DNA of 64,000 nt from the NCBI RefSeq assembly GCF_900086985.1, contig NZ_LT593974.1, positions 620,001-684,000 of the forward strand, in the 5' to 3' direction. Shown here piece after piece: positions 16,418 through 26,198 of the stretch (position 1 is the stretch's first letter; each line of letters opens with the position of its first letter). The position numbers and the translations under genes are program-made. Source of the DNA: Halomonas sp. HL-93. GTDB lineage: Bacteria; Pseudomonadota; Gammaproteobacteria; Pseudomonadales; Halomonadaceae. The notes under the pieces were generated by a model. That model searched no databases. It was not told the origin of the DNA and was given only the letters and a program-made list of their open reading frames with translations.

Positions 16418-16444
16418 AAAAAACCGGCTGCGGCCGGTTTTTTT
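16418..16444 (+). terminator. Intrinsic terminator of rpsT
   Basis: AAAAAACCGGC / GCCGGTTTTTT stem with a TGCG loop, ending in a T-run, 15 bases after the rpsT stop. Confidence 0.9.
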
Positions 16445-16481
16445 GTGTCTGTGGATTGCCAATGGAAGGGTGACGAGGGCG

Positions 16482-18059
16482 ATGACCACAAATTCGCAGC
16501 CGGAAGTCCACGAGCAGCCCCCCCGGCGTGGGTTGATGCGCTCGGGGTTGATTGTCAGCGCCATGACCATGCTCTCGCGGGTCATGGGCTTGGTGCGCGA
16601 TGTGGTAGTGGCCGCATTGCTGGGCGCGGGTGACGGGGCCGATGCGTTTTTTGTGGCCTTCAAAATCCCCAATTTTCTGCGTCGCTTGTTCGCCGAGGGA
16701 GCGTTCAACCAGGCGTTTGTGCCGGTGCTTTCCGAGTACTCGACCCAGCGTGACAAGCAGGAAATCCGCGAGTTGCTCAACGCCGTGGCGGGCAGTTTAA
16801 CGGCCATTCTGGCACTGATTTCGGCGCTTGCCATGCTGGGAGCACCCTGGCTGATTTGGCTGTTTGCACCGGGGTTCGGGCGAGACCCGGAAAAGCTCGC
16901 CATGACGGCGGACATGCTGCGGTTAACCTTTCCCTATTTATTGCTGATCTCGCTCACCGCCTTTGCCGGTAGCGTGCTGAACACCTGGAACCGCTTTGCA
17001 GTGCCAGCGTTCACCCCGGTATTGCTCAATATATCGCTGATTGGCGCGGCCGTGCTGCTAACGCCGTTGATGCAAGAGCCCGCCATGGCCCTGGCCTGGG
17101 GGGTGTTAATCGCCGGCGTCGCCCAGTTGGTGTTCCAGGTGCCGTTTTTGCTGCGCCTGGGGTTGATGCCGACCCCATGGCCCAACCTGGCCCATGAGGG
17201 CGTGCGGCGGATTTTGAAGCTGATGGGCCCGGCGCTGTTTGGCGTGTCGGTGTCGCAGATCAATCTGCTGCTGGACACCGTATTGGCTTCTTTGCTGGCC
17301 GCAGGCAGTGTCTCGTGGCTGTACTACTCGGATCGTCTGGTTGAACTGCCGCTGGGGGTATTTGGCGTGGCGATTGGCACGGTGATCTTGCCAGCGCTTT
17401 CCAAACGGCATGCTGACCAGTCAAACGTGCACTTTGCCGCCATGCTGGACTGGGCGATCCGCATGGTGCTGTTGCTGGGGTTGCCCGCCGCCCTGGCGCT
17501 GGTGGTGCTGGCCGAGCCGCTGTTGATCACGCTGTTTCACTATGGCGCGATGACCGATACCGATATACAAATGGCGGCGATGAGCCTGCGCGCCTACGCC
17601 GTGGGGCTGGTGGCCTTTATGCTGATTAAGGTGCTTGCGCCGGGCTTTTTTGCCCGCCAAAACACTAAAACGCCGGTCAAGGTGGCCATTTTTGCCATGG
17701 CCGCCAACATGCTGTTCAACCTGATACTGGTTTGGCCGCTGGCCCATGCCGGGTTGGCGTTAGCCACGGCGCTGTCGGCGTTTTTGAATGCTGGGCTGCT
17801 GGGTTACCTGCTTTATAAAGAGGGTGTGCTGGTGTTTCAGCCGGGCTGGGGGCGCTTTGCGGTGCAACTGGTGGGCGGCTGTGTCCTGATGAGCCTCGCG
17901 CTGTATTTTGTCGCGCCCGAATGGACGGCATGGCTTGCCATGAGCCTATGGCAGCGGGTCGCCTGGGTGTCAGGGCTGGTGGCGCTGGGCGCGGGGCTGT
18001 ACTTTACCTGGCTGGGGGCGTTGGGTTTACGAATACGGCATTTGAAAATGCGTGCCTAA
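16482..18059 (+). CDS. murJ: Lipid II flippase MurJ
   Basis: 525 residues from the ATG at 16482 (GAGGGC upstream); an earlier in-frame start inside the rpsT terminator is rejected. About 14 membrane helices of the MOP/MviN fold. GLMRSGLIVSAMTMLSRVMG, VRDVVVAALLGAG, DAFFVAFKIPNFLRRLFAEG with the essential Arg residues, and FNQAFVPVLSEY are the MurJ N-terminal signature. It flips lipid-linked peptidoglycan precursors across the inner membrane. It lies between rpsT and ribF as in Pseudomonas and relatives. Confidence 0.95.
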   Translation: MTTNSQPEVHEQPPRRGLMRSGLIVSAMTMLSRVMGLVRDVVVAALLGAGDGADAFFVAFKIPNFLRRLFAEGAFNQAFVPVLSEYSTQRDKQEIRELLNAVAGSLTAILALISALAMLGAPWLIWLFAPGFGRDPEKLAMTADMLRLTFPYLLLISLTAFAGSVLNTWNRFAVPAFTPVLLNISLIGAAVLLTPLMQEPAMALAWGVLIAGVAQLVFQVPFLLRLGLMPTPWPNLAHEGVRRILKLMGPALFGVSVSQINLLLDTVLASLLAAGSVSWLYYSDRLVELPLGVFGVAIGTVILPALSKRHADQSNVHFAAMLDWAIRMVLLLGLPAALALVVLAEPLLITLFHYGAMTDTDIQMAAMSLRAYAVGLVAFMLIKVLAPGFFARQNTKTPVKVAIFAMAANMLFNLILVWPLAHAGLALATALSAFLNAGLLGYLLYKEGVLVFQPGWGRFAVQLVGGCVLMSLALYFVAPEWTAWLAMSLWQRVAWVSGLVALGAGLYFTWLGALGLRIRHLKMRA

Positions 18060-18150
18060 CGCTGCACGGCAGCGGCTAGGTTCGTTATAATCAAGGGCTT
18101 TGCTGCCTGCTTCTTGGGCGGGTAAGCGGGCTAGCAACGGCTGAGGTGCC

Positions 18151-19188
18151 ATGCGGGTCATTCGAGGTTTGCACAATTTAACGGTGTCTTCGCGGGGCTG
18201 CGTGGCGACCATCGGCAATTTTGATGGTGTGCACCGTGGCCATCAGGCGATTTTGCAGCAGTGCCGCGAGCACGCTGCCCGCCTGGGGGCGCCGTTAACC
18301 GTGGTGGTGTTTGAACCCCAACCGCGTGAGTTTTTTGCCGGCGACCAGGCACCGCCAAGGCTTACGCGGCTGCGCGAAAAGGTCCGCCTGCTGGGCCAGC
18401 ACGGCGCCGAGCAGGTGCTGTGCCTGCCGTTTAACGATGCGCTGCGTAGCCTCACCGGCCGTGAGTTTATCGATCAGGTGCTGATTGACGGGCTCAACGT
18501 AAAACATCTGGTGGTCGGCGACGACTTCCGCTTTGGCTGTGATCGGCGTGGCGATTTTACCCTGCTGGAAGCCGTGGGCCGGGAGTACGGTTTTGGCGTT
18601 GAGCATACCCGTACCTTTACCGTTGACGACGAGCGCGTGTCCAGCTCGCGGGTGCGCACGCTGTTGGCCAGCGGCAATTTTACCGCCGCCGAGCGCCAGT
18701 TGGGTCGGCCCTATTCAGTCGATGGCCGGGTGGTGCGCGACCAGCAACTGGGGCGTACCATCGGCGTTCCCACTGCTAATTTGCCGATGCTGCCCCAGCC
18801 GCTCACGCTACGCGGCGTGTACGCAGTGGTGAGTGAGCTGGAAAACGGCAAGCGCTACTTCGGCGTAGCCAACGTTGGGTTTCGCCCCACGGTAGGCGCC
18901 AAGCGGCCGACCTTGGAGGTGCACCTGTTCGATTTTTCAGGCGACCTTTACGGCCAGCGCATGACGGTAGTGCCTTGCGCACGGCTGCGGGGCGAGGTGA
19001 AGTTTGACGATATTGAGGCACTGAAAGCGCAGATTGAGCGCGATCAGCGCCAGGCGCGGCGCTATTTTGCGGCCGCCGCCGCTGGCAAAAGCGCAACATT
19101 ACCGCTGGCCTCGGCCCCGCTCGGGCGAGAGACCGCTTCTTCTGATTCTTCCTTGGCGGGCGATTCCGCCGATGATAACGACGGCTGA
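18151..19188 (+). CDS. ribF: Bifunctional riboflavin kinase / FAD synthetase
   Basis: 345 residues. The N-terminal FMN adenylyltransferase domain has [16 protein letters not shown] near residue 20, [11 protein letters not shown], and [13 protein letters not shown] near 118. The C-terminal riboflavin kinase domain starts near 185 with [19 protein letters not shown] and GVPTANLP, then NVGFRPTVG and [13 protein letters not shown]. It makes FMN and then FAD. The last ~35 residues ([14 protein letters not shown] onward, Ser/Ala/Asp-rich) extend beyond the normal end at the ARRYFA helix. The ileS ATG follows eight bases after the stop, so the two are probably cotranscribed. Confidence 0.95.
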   Translation: MRVIRGLHNLTVSSRGCVATIGNFDGVHRGHQAILQQCREHAARLGAPLTVVVFEPQPREFFAGDQAPPRLTRLREKVRLLGQHGAEQVLCLPFNDALRSLTGREFIDQVLIDGLNVKHLVVGDDFRFGCDRRGDFTLLEAVGREYGFGVEHTRTFTVDDERVSSSRVRTLLASGNFTAAERQLGRPYSVDGRVVRDQQLGRTIGVPTANLPMLPQPLTLRGVYAVVSELENGKRYFGVANVGFRPTVGAKRPTLEVHLFDFSGDLYGQRMTVVPCARLRGEVKFDDIEALKAQIERDQRQARRYFAAAAAGKSATLPLASAPLGRETASSDSSLAGDSADDNDG

Positions 19189-19195
19189 CCGGATT

Positions 19196-22027
19196 ATGGA
19201 TTATAAGCACACGCTAAACTTGCCAGAAACCGACTTTCCCATGCGAGGTATGCTGCCTAAGCAGGAGCCAGGGCGCGTGTCCGCATGGCAGGATATGAAC
19301 CTTTACCAGCGCCTGCGCGAAGCACGCGCGGGAGCGCCGCTGTTCGTGCTGCACGATGGCCCTCCGTATGCCAATGGCAGCATTCATATCGGTCACGCCG
19401 TTAACAAAATTCTTAAAGATATTATCGTCAAATCGAAGAACCTGGCGGGTTTTGATGCGCCCTACGTGCCGGGCTGGGACTGTCACGGCCTGCCCATTGA
19501 GCACAAGGTGGAAACCACCCACGGCAAGCATCTGGCGCCAGATACTGCCCGCGAGCTATGCCGCGAGTACGCCGCCGCACAGATTGAAACCCAACTGGCT
19601 GACTTTGTGCGTCTGGGTGTAATTGGCGATTGGGACCACCCCTACCGCTCGATGGATTTCGCCAACGAAGCGGGCGAGATCCGCGCGCTGGCCGAGATGG
19701 TCGACGCGGGCTACGTCTTCAAGGGCTTGAAGCCGGTCAACTGGTGTTTCGACTGTGGCTCGGCGCTGGCTGAAGCCGAGGTCGAGTACGCCGATAAAAA
19801 ATCTGACGCCATCGACGTGGCCTTCCCGGTGGAAGACGCAGACAAGCTGGCCGCGGCCTTTGGTTTGAAGGCGCTGCCCAAACCCGCCGCCGTGGTGATC
19901 TGGACCACTACGCCCTGGACCATCCCGGCCAACCAGGCGCTCAACGTTCATCCCGAGTTCACCTACGCGCTGGTCGATACCGGCGAGCGCCTATTGCTGT
20001 TGGTGGAAGATCTGGTCGAAAGCTGCCTGGAACGCTATGAACTGACTGGCGAGGTGATCGCCACCACCAAGGGTGAGGCGCTGGATTTAATCAATTTCCG
20101 CCATCCGTTCTATGATCGTCTCTCGCCGGTATACCTGGCCGATTACGTCGAGTCCGAAGTGGGCAGCACCGGTATCGTGCACTCTGCGCCGTCCTACGGT
20201 ATGGACGACTTCATTACCTGCCGCGAGCATGGCATGGAGTTCGATGACATGCTCAACCCGGTGCAGGGCAACGGCGTGTATGCGGACGACCTGCCGTTCT
20301 TCGGCGGCCAGATGATCTGGAAGGCCAACCCGCATATCGTCGAGAAGCTGCGTGAAGTGAACGCCTTGATGGCCCACACGCCGATCAAACACAGCTACAT
20401 GCACTGCTGGCGGCATAAAACGCCGGTGATTTACCGTGCCACCGCCCAGTGGTTTGTGGGCATGGATATCCAAGGTAAGGACGGCAAAACCCTGCGCGAA
20501 CGTGCGCTGGAAGGCATCGAGGCGACGCAATTTACCCCTGCCTGGGGCCAGGCGCGCCTGCACAGTATGATCGCCAATCGCCCGGACTGGTGTATTTCCC
20601 GCCAGCGCAACTGGGGCGTGCCAATCCCGTTCTTCCTGCACAAGCAGACCGGCGAGCTGCACCTGCGCACCGTGGAATTGATGGGGGAGGCTGCCAAACG
20701 CGTCGAGCAGCAAGGCATCGACGCCTGGTTTAAACTCGACCCGGCGGAGCTGCTAGGCGCGGAAGCCGACGAGTACGACAAAGTCACCGATACGCTGGAT
20801 GTGTGGTTCGACTCCGGCACCACTCACCGCCACGTGCTGCGCGGCTCGCACCCGCATGGCCACGAGAGCGGCCCGAGGGCGGACCTGTACCTGGAAGGCT
20901 CCGACCAGCACCGCGGCTGGTTCCATTCGTCACTGTTGACCGGCTCGGCCATCGACGGCCACGCGCCGTATCGCCAGCTGTTGACCCATGGCTTCACCGT
21001 GGACGCCCAGGGTCGCAAGATGTCCAAGTCGATCGGCAACGTGGTTGTGCCGCAAACGGTGATGGATAAGCTGGGCGCCGACATTTTGCGCCTGTGGGTG
21101 GCGTCCACCGATTACTCTGGTGAAATGGCGGTCTCCGATGAGATTTTGAAGCGCACTGCGGATGTTTACCGGCGTATCCGTAACACCGCGCGCTTCCTGC
21201 TCTCTAACCTTAACGGCTTTGATCCCGCGAAGGACCAGGTGGCGTTTGGCGACATGCTGGCGCTGGATCAATGGGTGGTCGACCGCGCCGCGCAGTTGCA
21301 GGGGCGTATCGACACCGCTTATGACGAATACCGCTTCCTGGATGTCTACCAGCAGGTGCACGGCTTCTGCGCCCGTGAACTGGGCGGCTTCTACCTGGAT
21401 GTGATCAAGGATCGCCAATACACCACGCAAGCCGATTCGCTTGCCCGGCGCAGCGCGCAAACGGCGCTGTACCATGTGGTGGAAGCGCTGAGCCGCTGGG
21501 TGGCGCCGATTCTGTCGTTCACCGCCGAGGAGATTTATGAGCATATCCCCGGTGAGCGCGGCGACAGTGTCCTGCTGGAAACCTATTACACCGGCCTTGA
21601 TACCCTGGATGATAACGCCAAGATGGGTCGTGATTTCTGGGAGCAGGTGCTTGAGGTCAAGCACGCGGTTAACAAGTGTCTGGAAGATGCCCGCAACGCC
21701 AAGGTGATCAAGGGCAGCCTGGCGGCCGAGGTGACGCTTTTCGTGAGTGACGAGCTCAACATGACGCTGACCAAACTGGGCGATGAGCTGCGCTTTGTGA
21801 TGCTGACCAGCGAGGTGCACTTGAAACCGCTGGCCGAGGCCGAAGATGCCGAAGCCACCGAGCTTGAAAGCCTGAAGGTCGTGGTCTCTCAAAGTGAGCA
21901 CACCAAGTGCGAGCGCTGCTGGCACCATCGTCCGGATGTGGGCACCCATGCGGCGCATCCCGATTTATGCGGCCGCTGTATCAGCAACTTGCCCGAAGGC
22001 AGCGGAGAGATTCGTTACTATGCCTAA
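19196..22027 (+). CDS. ileS: Isoleucyl-tRNA synthetase
   Basis: 943 residues from the ATG at 19196 ([18 protein letters not shown], the family start); E. coli IleS is 938. [16 protein letters not shown] carries the HIGH motif near residue 60, WDCHGLPIE near 100, the editing domain ~200-400 with [23 protein letters not shown] the KMSKS motif near 606, and a C-terminal zinc site [10 protein letters not shown]...CGRC near 905. It charges tRNA-Ile. The presence of the zinc finger and HIGH/KMSKS spacing fit the bacterial type 1, mupirocin-sensitive form. Overlaps lspA by eight bases. Confidence 0.97.
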   Translation: MDYKHTLNLPETDFPMRGMLPKQEPGRVSAWQDMNLYQRLREARAGAPLFVLHDGPPYANGSIHIGHAVNKILKDIIVKSKNLAGFDAPYVPGWDCHGLPIEHKVETTHGKHLAPDTARELCREYAAAQIETQLADFVRLGVIGDWDHPYRSMDFANEAGEIRALAEMVDAGYVFKGLKPVNWCFDCGSALAEAEVEYADKKSDAIDVAFPVEDADKLAAAFGLKALPKPAAVVIWTTTPWTIPANQALNVHPEFTYALVDTGERLLLLVEDLVESCLERYELTGEVIATTKGEALDLINFRHPFYDRLSPVYLADYVESEVGSTGIVHSAPSYGMDDFITCREHGMEFDDMLNPVQGNGVYADDLPFFGGQMIWKANPHIVEKLREVNALMAHTPIKHSYMHCWRHKTPVIYRATAQWFVGMDIQGKDGKTLRERALEGIEATQFTPAWGQARLHSMIANRPDWCISRQRNWGVPIPFFLHKQTGELHLRTVELMGEAAKRVEQQGIDAWFKLDPAELLGAEADEYDKVTDTLDVWFDSGTTHRHVLRGSHPHGHESGPRADLYLEGSDQHRGWFHSSLLTGSAIDGHAPYRQLLTHGFTVDAQGRKMSKSIGNVVVPQTVMDKLGADILRLWVASTDYSGEMAVSDEILKRTADVYRRIRNTARFLLSNLNGFDPAKDQVAFGDMLALDQWVVDRAAQLQGRIDTAYDEYRFLDVYQQVHGFCARELGGFYLDVIKDRQYTTQADSLARRSAQTALYHVVEALSRWVAPILSFTAEEIYEHIPGERGDSVLLETYYTGLDTLDDNAKMGRDFWEQVLEVKHAVNKCLEDARNAKVIKGSLAAEVTLFVSDELNMTLTKLGDELRFVMLTSEVHLKPLAEAEDAEATELESLKVVVSQSEHTKCERCWHHRPDVGTHAAHPDLCGRCISNLPEGSGEIRYYA

Positions 22028-22583
22028 TGATACAAGCCCAGCAAACGCCCACCCCTTACAGCGGCCGCCGATGCACCGGCCGCTGCGCTGGTTGTGGTTG
22101 GCGGCGGCGGTGATCGTGCTCGACCTGGCCACCAAGTACCTGGCGACGAGCATGTTGAACTACGCCCAGCCGGTCGAGGTGCTGCCGTTTTTCAATCTCA
22201 CGCTTTTACACAACACGGGAGCGGCGTTCAGCTTTTTATCAGAGCACCCGGGCTGGCAGCGTTGGTTCTTTGCGATTGTTGCGATTGGGGCGAGTATTGG
22301 TCTGAGCATTTGGCTGTCGCGTATCAGGGCCGATGAAAAGCTGCTGGCTGTCGCGCTACCACTGATTATCGGCGGCGCGCTGGGCAATCTTTATGATCGG
22401 CTTGTTCACGGCTACGTGGTCGATTTTCTGTCTTTTCATGCGGCGGGCTGGTACTACCCTGCATTTAATGTGGCAGATATAGGCATTACCCTAGGGGCGG
22501 TCGGGCTAATTTGGGAATCGGTAATGGGCGAGCGGCGGCGCAAAAAAGCCCAGCGGACTTCGTCTACCTCCAACAGCGAGTAA
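22020..22583 (+). CDS. lspA: Lipoprotein signal peptidase (signal peptidase II)
   Basis: 187 residues from the ATG at 22020, which overlaps the ileS stop by eight bases. Four membrane helices; the two catalytic Asp are in [16 protein letters not shown] near residue 130-140 and [10 protein letters not shown] near 150. N14-type family motif NTGAAFSFL is at ~65. It cleaves prolipoproteins after lipidation. Both ends are slightly longer than in E. coli: ~22 polar residues before the first helix and a basic/Ser tail. Confidence 0.95.
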   Translation: MPNDTSPANAHPLQRPPMHRPLRWLWLAAAVIVLDLATKYLATSMLNYAQPVEVLPFFNLTLLHNTGAAFSFLSEHPGWQRWFFAIVAIGASIGLSIWLSRIRADEKLLAVALPLIIGGALGNLYDRLVHGYVVDFLSFHAAGWYYPAFNVADIGITLGAVGLIWESVMGERRRKKAQRTSSTSNSE

Positions 22584-22587
22584 CGCA

Positions 22588-23034
22588 ATGAGCGACTATT
22601 TAATTGATGACGGCATGGAAGTGACTCTGCACTTCACGCTCAAGCTGGAAGACGGCACCGTGGTGGACTCGACCAAAGAGAAAGTGCCCGCTACCTTCCA
22701 GTATGGAGATGGCAACTTGCCACCCGGTTTTGAGCATCCGATTAAAGGCATGGCGGCGGGTCAAGAGGGCAGCTTCGAGATTACCCCCGAACATGCCTTT
22801 GGTCAGCATAATCCGCAGAACATTCAAACGCTGAAGCGTGATGACTTCGGCGATGAAGTGCCGGAGATTGGTATGGTCATGTCATTTGCCGATAAAGCGG
22901 GAACGGAATTGCCAGGTGTGGTCAAAACCATTGAAGGTGATCGGATTGAGGTCGACTTTAATCATCCCTTGGCGGGGCGTACCCTTACGTTTGAGGTTGA
23001 AGTGCTCGACGTGAAGCCGGTCACGACGCACTGA
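22588..23034 (+). CDS. fkpB: FKBP-type peptidyl-prolyl isomerase (SlpA/FkpB)
   Basis: 148 residues. [40 protein letters not shown] and [19 protein letters not shown] are the FKBP strands, interrupted by the IF (insert-in-flap) chaperone domain [16 protein letters not shown]. No His-rich metal-binding tail, so it is the FkpB/SlpA type and not SlyD. It sits in the conserved ileS-lspA-fkpB-ispH order, four bases after lspA. Confidence 0.93.
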   Translation: MSDYLIDDGMEVTLHFTLKLEDGTVVDSTKEKVPATFQYGDGNLPPGFEHPIKGMAAGQEGSFEITPEHAFGQHNPQNIQTLKRDDFGDEVPEIGMVMSFADKAGTELPGVVKTIEGDRIEVDFNHPLAGRTLTFEVEVLDVKPVTTH

Positions 23035-23098
23035 GAGATCACTTACTGACAGGCGGCTGAATTCATCCAACGGTGCTCTGTACCAAGGCGCGAGACTC

Positions 23099-24091
23099 AT
23101 GTTGTCAAAACCGCAATCACAGCAGCAAACACACCCCATCGAAATCAAGCTGGCCAACCCGCGTGGCTTTTGCGCAGGGGTCGACCGGGCAATCGATATT
23201 GTTAACCGGGCGCTGGATGTGTTTGGGCCGCCGATCTATGTCCGTCATGAAGTGGTGCATAATCGCTTCGTGGTTGAAACCCTGCGTGAGCGCGGCGCGG
23301 TATTCGTCGAGGAACTGCACGAAGTGCCCGACGATGTGATTGTGATTTTCTCGGCCCATGGGGTTTCCCGTGCAGTCCAGCAAGAAGCCGAGCAGCGCGG
23401 CCTGAAAGTGTTTGACGCTACCTGCCCGTTGGTCACCAAGGTGCACATTGAAGTGCTGCGATATGCCAAGCGCGGCCAGGAGTGCATCTTGATCGGCCAT
23501 CAGGGCCATCCGGAAGTTGAAGGCACCATGGGGCGTTACGATACTTCCCACGGTGGCCGTATTTACTTGGTGGAAGACGAGCACGATGCCGCCAACCTGG
23601 ACGTCAAGGACCCTTCGCAACTGGCCTTTGTGACGCAAACCACGCTGTCGATGGACGACACCGCCAAGGTGATCGACGCGCTGCGCGATAAATTCCCCGC
23701 GATTCAAGGCCCGCGCAAAGACGACATCTGCTACGCCACGCAAAACCGTCAGGATGCAGTGCGTGAACTCGCCGCCGACAGCGATCTGCTGTTGGTGGTG
23801 GGTAGTCCTAATAGCTCCAACTCGAATCGTCTACGCGAGCTTTCCGAGCGCATGGGCACGCCCGCTTATCTGATCGATAACGCCGAGCAGATCGTTCCCG
23901 AGTGGCTGGACGGCGTCAGCTGCGTAGGCGTTACCGCCGGTGCCAGTGCCCCGGAAGTACTGGTCAAAGGTGTGATCGAGCGCCTTCAATCCATGGGCGC
24001 GACCGTGCCACAAGAGCTTCAAGGGCGTGAAGAAACGATTACCTTTTCGATGCCCCGTGAACTGCGTGAACGGGTGATTGCCAGCGGCTAA
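23099..24091 (+). CDS. ispH: 4-hydroxy-3-methylbut-2-enyl diphosphate reductase
   Basis: 330 residues. The three cluster-binding cysteines are in [12 protein letters not shown] near residue 25, [12 protein letters not shown] near 109 and [11 protein letters not shown] near 211; substrate residues lie in [23 protein letters not shown] and [12 protein letters not shown]. The enzyme makes IPP and DMAPP in the last step of the MEP pathway using a [4Fe-4S] cluster. It ends the ribF-ileS-lspA-fkpB-ispH run. A glutamine-rich N-terminal stretch of ~14 residues precedes the conserved [10 protein letters not shown]. Confidence 0.96.
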   Translation: MLSKPQSQQQTHPIEIKLANPRGFCAGVDRAIDIVNRALDVFGPPIYVRHEVVHNRFVVETLRERGAVFVEELHEVPDDVIVIFSAHGVSRAVQQEAEQRGLKVFDATCPLVTKVHIEVLRYAKRGQECILIGHQGHPEVEGTMGRYDTSHGGRIYLVEDEHDAANLDVKDPSQLAFVTQTTLSMDDTAKVIDALRDKFPAIQGPRKDDICYATQNRQDAVRELAADSDLLLVVGSPNSSNSNRLRELSERMGTPAYLIDNAEQIVPEWLDGVSCVGVTAGASAPEVLVKGVIERLQSMGATVPQELQGREETITFSMPRELRERVIASG

Positions 24092-24172
24092 ACAAAGACT
24101 TCGTGATGCAAAGCGTATGGGTTTACGACATACTGAAATAGTATGAGTTAACCAATACAGGAGCAGAGCCGC

Positions 24173-24577
24173 GTGTCTTATGTTTCTCATCCTTCCTCCG
24201 GCCGCATTTCATCAGGCGGCCAACGCGGCTTTACCCTAATTGAACTGATGATTGTGTTGGCCATCATCGGCATCGTGGCGGCCATTGCCTACCCCAGCTA
24301 TACCCGCTACGCACAAAAATCGCTGCGAACGGATGCCCATGCGGGGCTCATGCAAGCGGCATCTGCGCTTGAGCGCTGTAACACTCAGTCCTATACCTAC
24401 GACAATTGCGATGACGTACCGGCCACCTCGCCAGAAGGGCACTACACCATTGAAGTGTCGACCGGCAGTCAGAATGGCGGCTATACGCTAACGGCCGAGA
24501 CCGACCGAGACGATGGCTGCGGCGAGCCGTTGATCCTGGATGCCAGGGGCAGACAATCACCCGATGGATGCTGGTAG
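24173..24577 (+). CDS. Type IV (minor) pilin, PilE-like
   Basis: 134 residues from GTG at 24173 with AGGAGC upstream. A 19-residue leader ending in QRG is followed by [20 protein letters not shown], the class III signal cut and methylated by PilD; Glu5 is present. Downstream are [20 protein letters not shown] and two cysteine-containing parts ([21 protein letters not shown]-type end). The form is PilE-like, as in the fimU-pilVWX-pilE minor pilin group. It is the first gene of a five-gene operon. No regulatory site was recognised in the 80 bases after ispH. Confidence 0.85.
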   Translation: MSYVSHPSSGRISSGGQRGFTLIELMIVLAIIGIVAAIAYPSYTRYAQKSLRTDAHAGLMQAASALERCNTQSYTYDNCDDVPATSPEGHYTIEVSTGSQNGGYTLTAETDRDDGCGEPLILDARGRQSPDGCW

Positions 24578-24580
24578 CCT

Positions 24581-25144
24581 ATGCGTCAACGCGGTTTTAC
24601 CCTTATTGAATTGATGCTGGTACTGGTTATCGCGGCGTTGTTAATGCTAATCGCCGTGCCCTCCTTTTCTACGTTTATGGCCCGCCAGCAACTGGCCGGT
24701 GATGTTAACCAACTTCAATCGGTGATGACCTTTGCGCGCAGCGAAGCCATCAAGCAACGCCAGCCGATCACCGTCAACTTCTCACCGCCTGACACAGCAA
24801 CCTCGATACGCCGTCCTGATGAATGCCGCGACGAAGAGCGGATTGATGAAAGTGGCGACGATGGTCCCCGGTACGTTTACAACGCTTGGTGTTACTGGGC
24901 CGAAAGCCCGCAGAATGGCGGCGAGGCGGCTGTTATGCGAGTAGGGCAAACGGCCAATATTACCAAGCCCCAAGGCAATTTCTCGTTAGTGTTTGAAAGC
25001 CTGGGCGACGCGGATATCAGCGATTGTGACGATGGTGAGGGCCAATGCGAGATTACGCTCGCGCCAGCCGACTCGGAAGACGATATTGACCCGGTGACGA
25101 TCCGTGTTCGTGAAACCGGCAGCCTGCGCAAGGTGACCTCATGA
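24581..25144 (+). CDS. fimT: GspH/FimT family minor pilin
   Basis: 187 residues. A five-residue leader MRQRG precedes FTLIELMLVLVIAALLMLIA with Glu5, then VPSFSTFMARQQLAGDVNQL and MTFARSEAIKQRQPITV, the GspH/FimT signature. The globular part is acidic (DDGEGQCE, DSEDDIDPV), in line with a halophile. It probably helps prime assembly of a type IV pilus. It starts three bases after the previous gene and overlaps the next by four. Confidence 0.85.
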   Translation: MRQRGFTLIELMLVLVIAALLMLIAVPSFSTFMARQQLAGDVNQLQSVMTFARSEAIKQRQPITVNFSPPDTATSIRRPDECRDEERIDESGDDGPRYVYNAWCYWAESPQNGGEAAVMRVGQTANITKPQGNFSLVFESLGDADISDCDDGEGQCEITLAPADSEDDIDPVTIRVRETGSLRKVTS

Positions 25145-25563
25145 CGTCGCAGCGCGGCTTCAGCCTTGTCGAGGCACTGATTGCGCTACTGGTGCTGTCG
25201 CTTGGCCTGGTGGGCGTGGCAGCCATGCAGCTGAAAGCACTGCAAAGCGCCTCGCTTGGCTACCAACGCTCAGTGGCAAGCGTGGCCGCCGCCGATGCAC
25301 AGGAGCGCCTGTGGGCAACGCTTGAGCCTGGACAAGGCTGCGATGCTATTGACGTTGGGGCGGTTCAAACAGACTGGCGAGATCAATGGTTTGAGGATAG
25401 CGACCACACCCCCTTGCGTAATGCCATTGAAAGCGACAGCGGCATCGAGAAAGACAGTGATGAAGGTGCGTGTCGGTTTACCGTCACCCTTGCACTTAGC
25501 GAAGACGCTAATGACCAGCTTGACTATACCTTCCGCCTGCCCAGCCTGGAGGGAGTGCAATGA
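25141..25563 (+). CDS. pilV: Minor pilin PilV-like
   Basis: 140 residues. Leader MTSQRG, then FSLVEALIALLVLSLGLVGV and AAMQLKALQSASLGYQRSVA, the PilV pattern with Glu5. The rest is acidic with two cysteines (GQGCDAID, EGACRFTV) that may form a disulfide. PilV helps start type IV pilus assembly and sits in the tip complex. Overlaps both neighbours by four bases, so it is tightly coupled in the operon. Confidence 0.85.
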   Translation: MTSQRGFSLVEALIALLVLSLGLVGVAAMQLKALQSASLGYQRSVASVAAADAQERLWATLEPGQGCDAIDVGAVQTDWRDQWFEDSDHTPLRNAIESDSGIEKDSDEGACRFTVTLALSEDANDQLDYTFRLPSLEGVQ

Positions 25564-26198
25564 GGCATTCCCAACGCGGGTTTACTCTGGTAGAGCTGAT
25601 GGTGGCGATGGTGATCGGCACCATCATCATCCTGGGGGCGGGGCAGCTGTTCTTGACGACCTTTCAAACCTTCCAAAACGTTGACACGATTAGCCGTAAG
25701 CAGGAAAACCTGGTGTTTATCGCCCAGCGCGTGACAAGTGAGATTCGCCAGAATGGGCCAGGGCGCTACACGCTTGAATGCGAGACAGAGCAGGTGCAGG
25801 AAAAAGACCAGTGCACCTGCACCGTGGCCGATACCGACGAAGGCAATCAGCCGCTGGTCAGCTTTCCCAAGGGTAGCTCCGGTGGTGACAGCCATTGCAC
25901 GGAAGACGCTCACGAGTTGGGTGATCCCGTTCTGGATAACAACGCCCTTTATCGCGTGTCACTGCCGATTGAAAATAACGGTGAGTCGATTGTCTTCCAT
26001 GTCACCCACCGCACTGCTGTGCTGGGTACTGAGCAAAATGGCGACGATAATGATGGCAACGATGATAATGACACCCGGGACCCCGACCCTAATAACCCCG
26101 GTTACTACATGAATGGTGACCAGATGTATAACGATCGGTGTTATGTTCCCGGGAATGGAAATTTGAACACCAATCGAAATGGATGTAATGCACCATGA
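25560..26198 (+). CDS. pilW: Minor pilin PilW-like
   Basis: 212 residues. Leader MRHSQRG, then FTLVELMVAMVIGTIIILGA with Glu5 and the PilW-like GQLFLTTFQTFQNVDTISRK, VFIAQRVTSEIRQNG. The C-terminal part holds a run extremely rich in Asp and Asn (from QNGDDNDGNDDNDTRD to DPNNPG, about residues 160-180), longer than I would expect in this family. Three cysteines cluster in ECETEQVQEKDQCTC. Fourth gene of the minor pilin operon. Confidence 0.8.
   Translation: MRHSQRGFTLVELMVAMVIGTIIILGAGQLFLTTFQTFQNVDTISRKQENLVFIAQRVTSEIRQNGPGRYTLECETEQVQEKDQCTCTVADTDEGNQPLVSFPKGSSGGDSHCTEDAHELGDPVLDNNALYRVSLPIENNGESIVFHVTHRTAVLGTEQNGDDNDGNDDNDTRDPDPNNPGYYMNGDQMYNDRCYVPGNGNLNTNRNGCNAP

Noticed and set aside
20930..21958. 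A 342-codon minus-strand open frame
   Set aside because: Antisense to ileS and without domain features; a codon-bias shadow.
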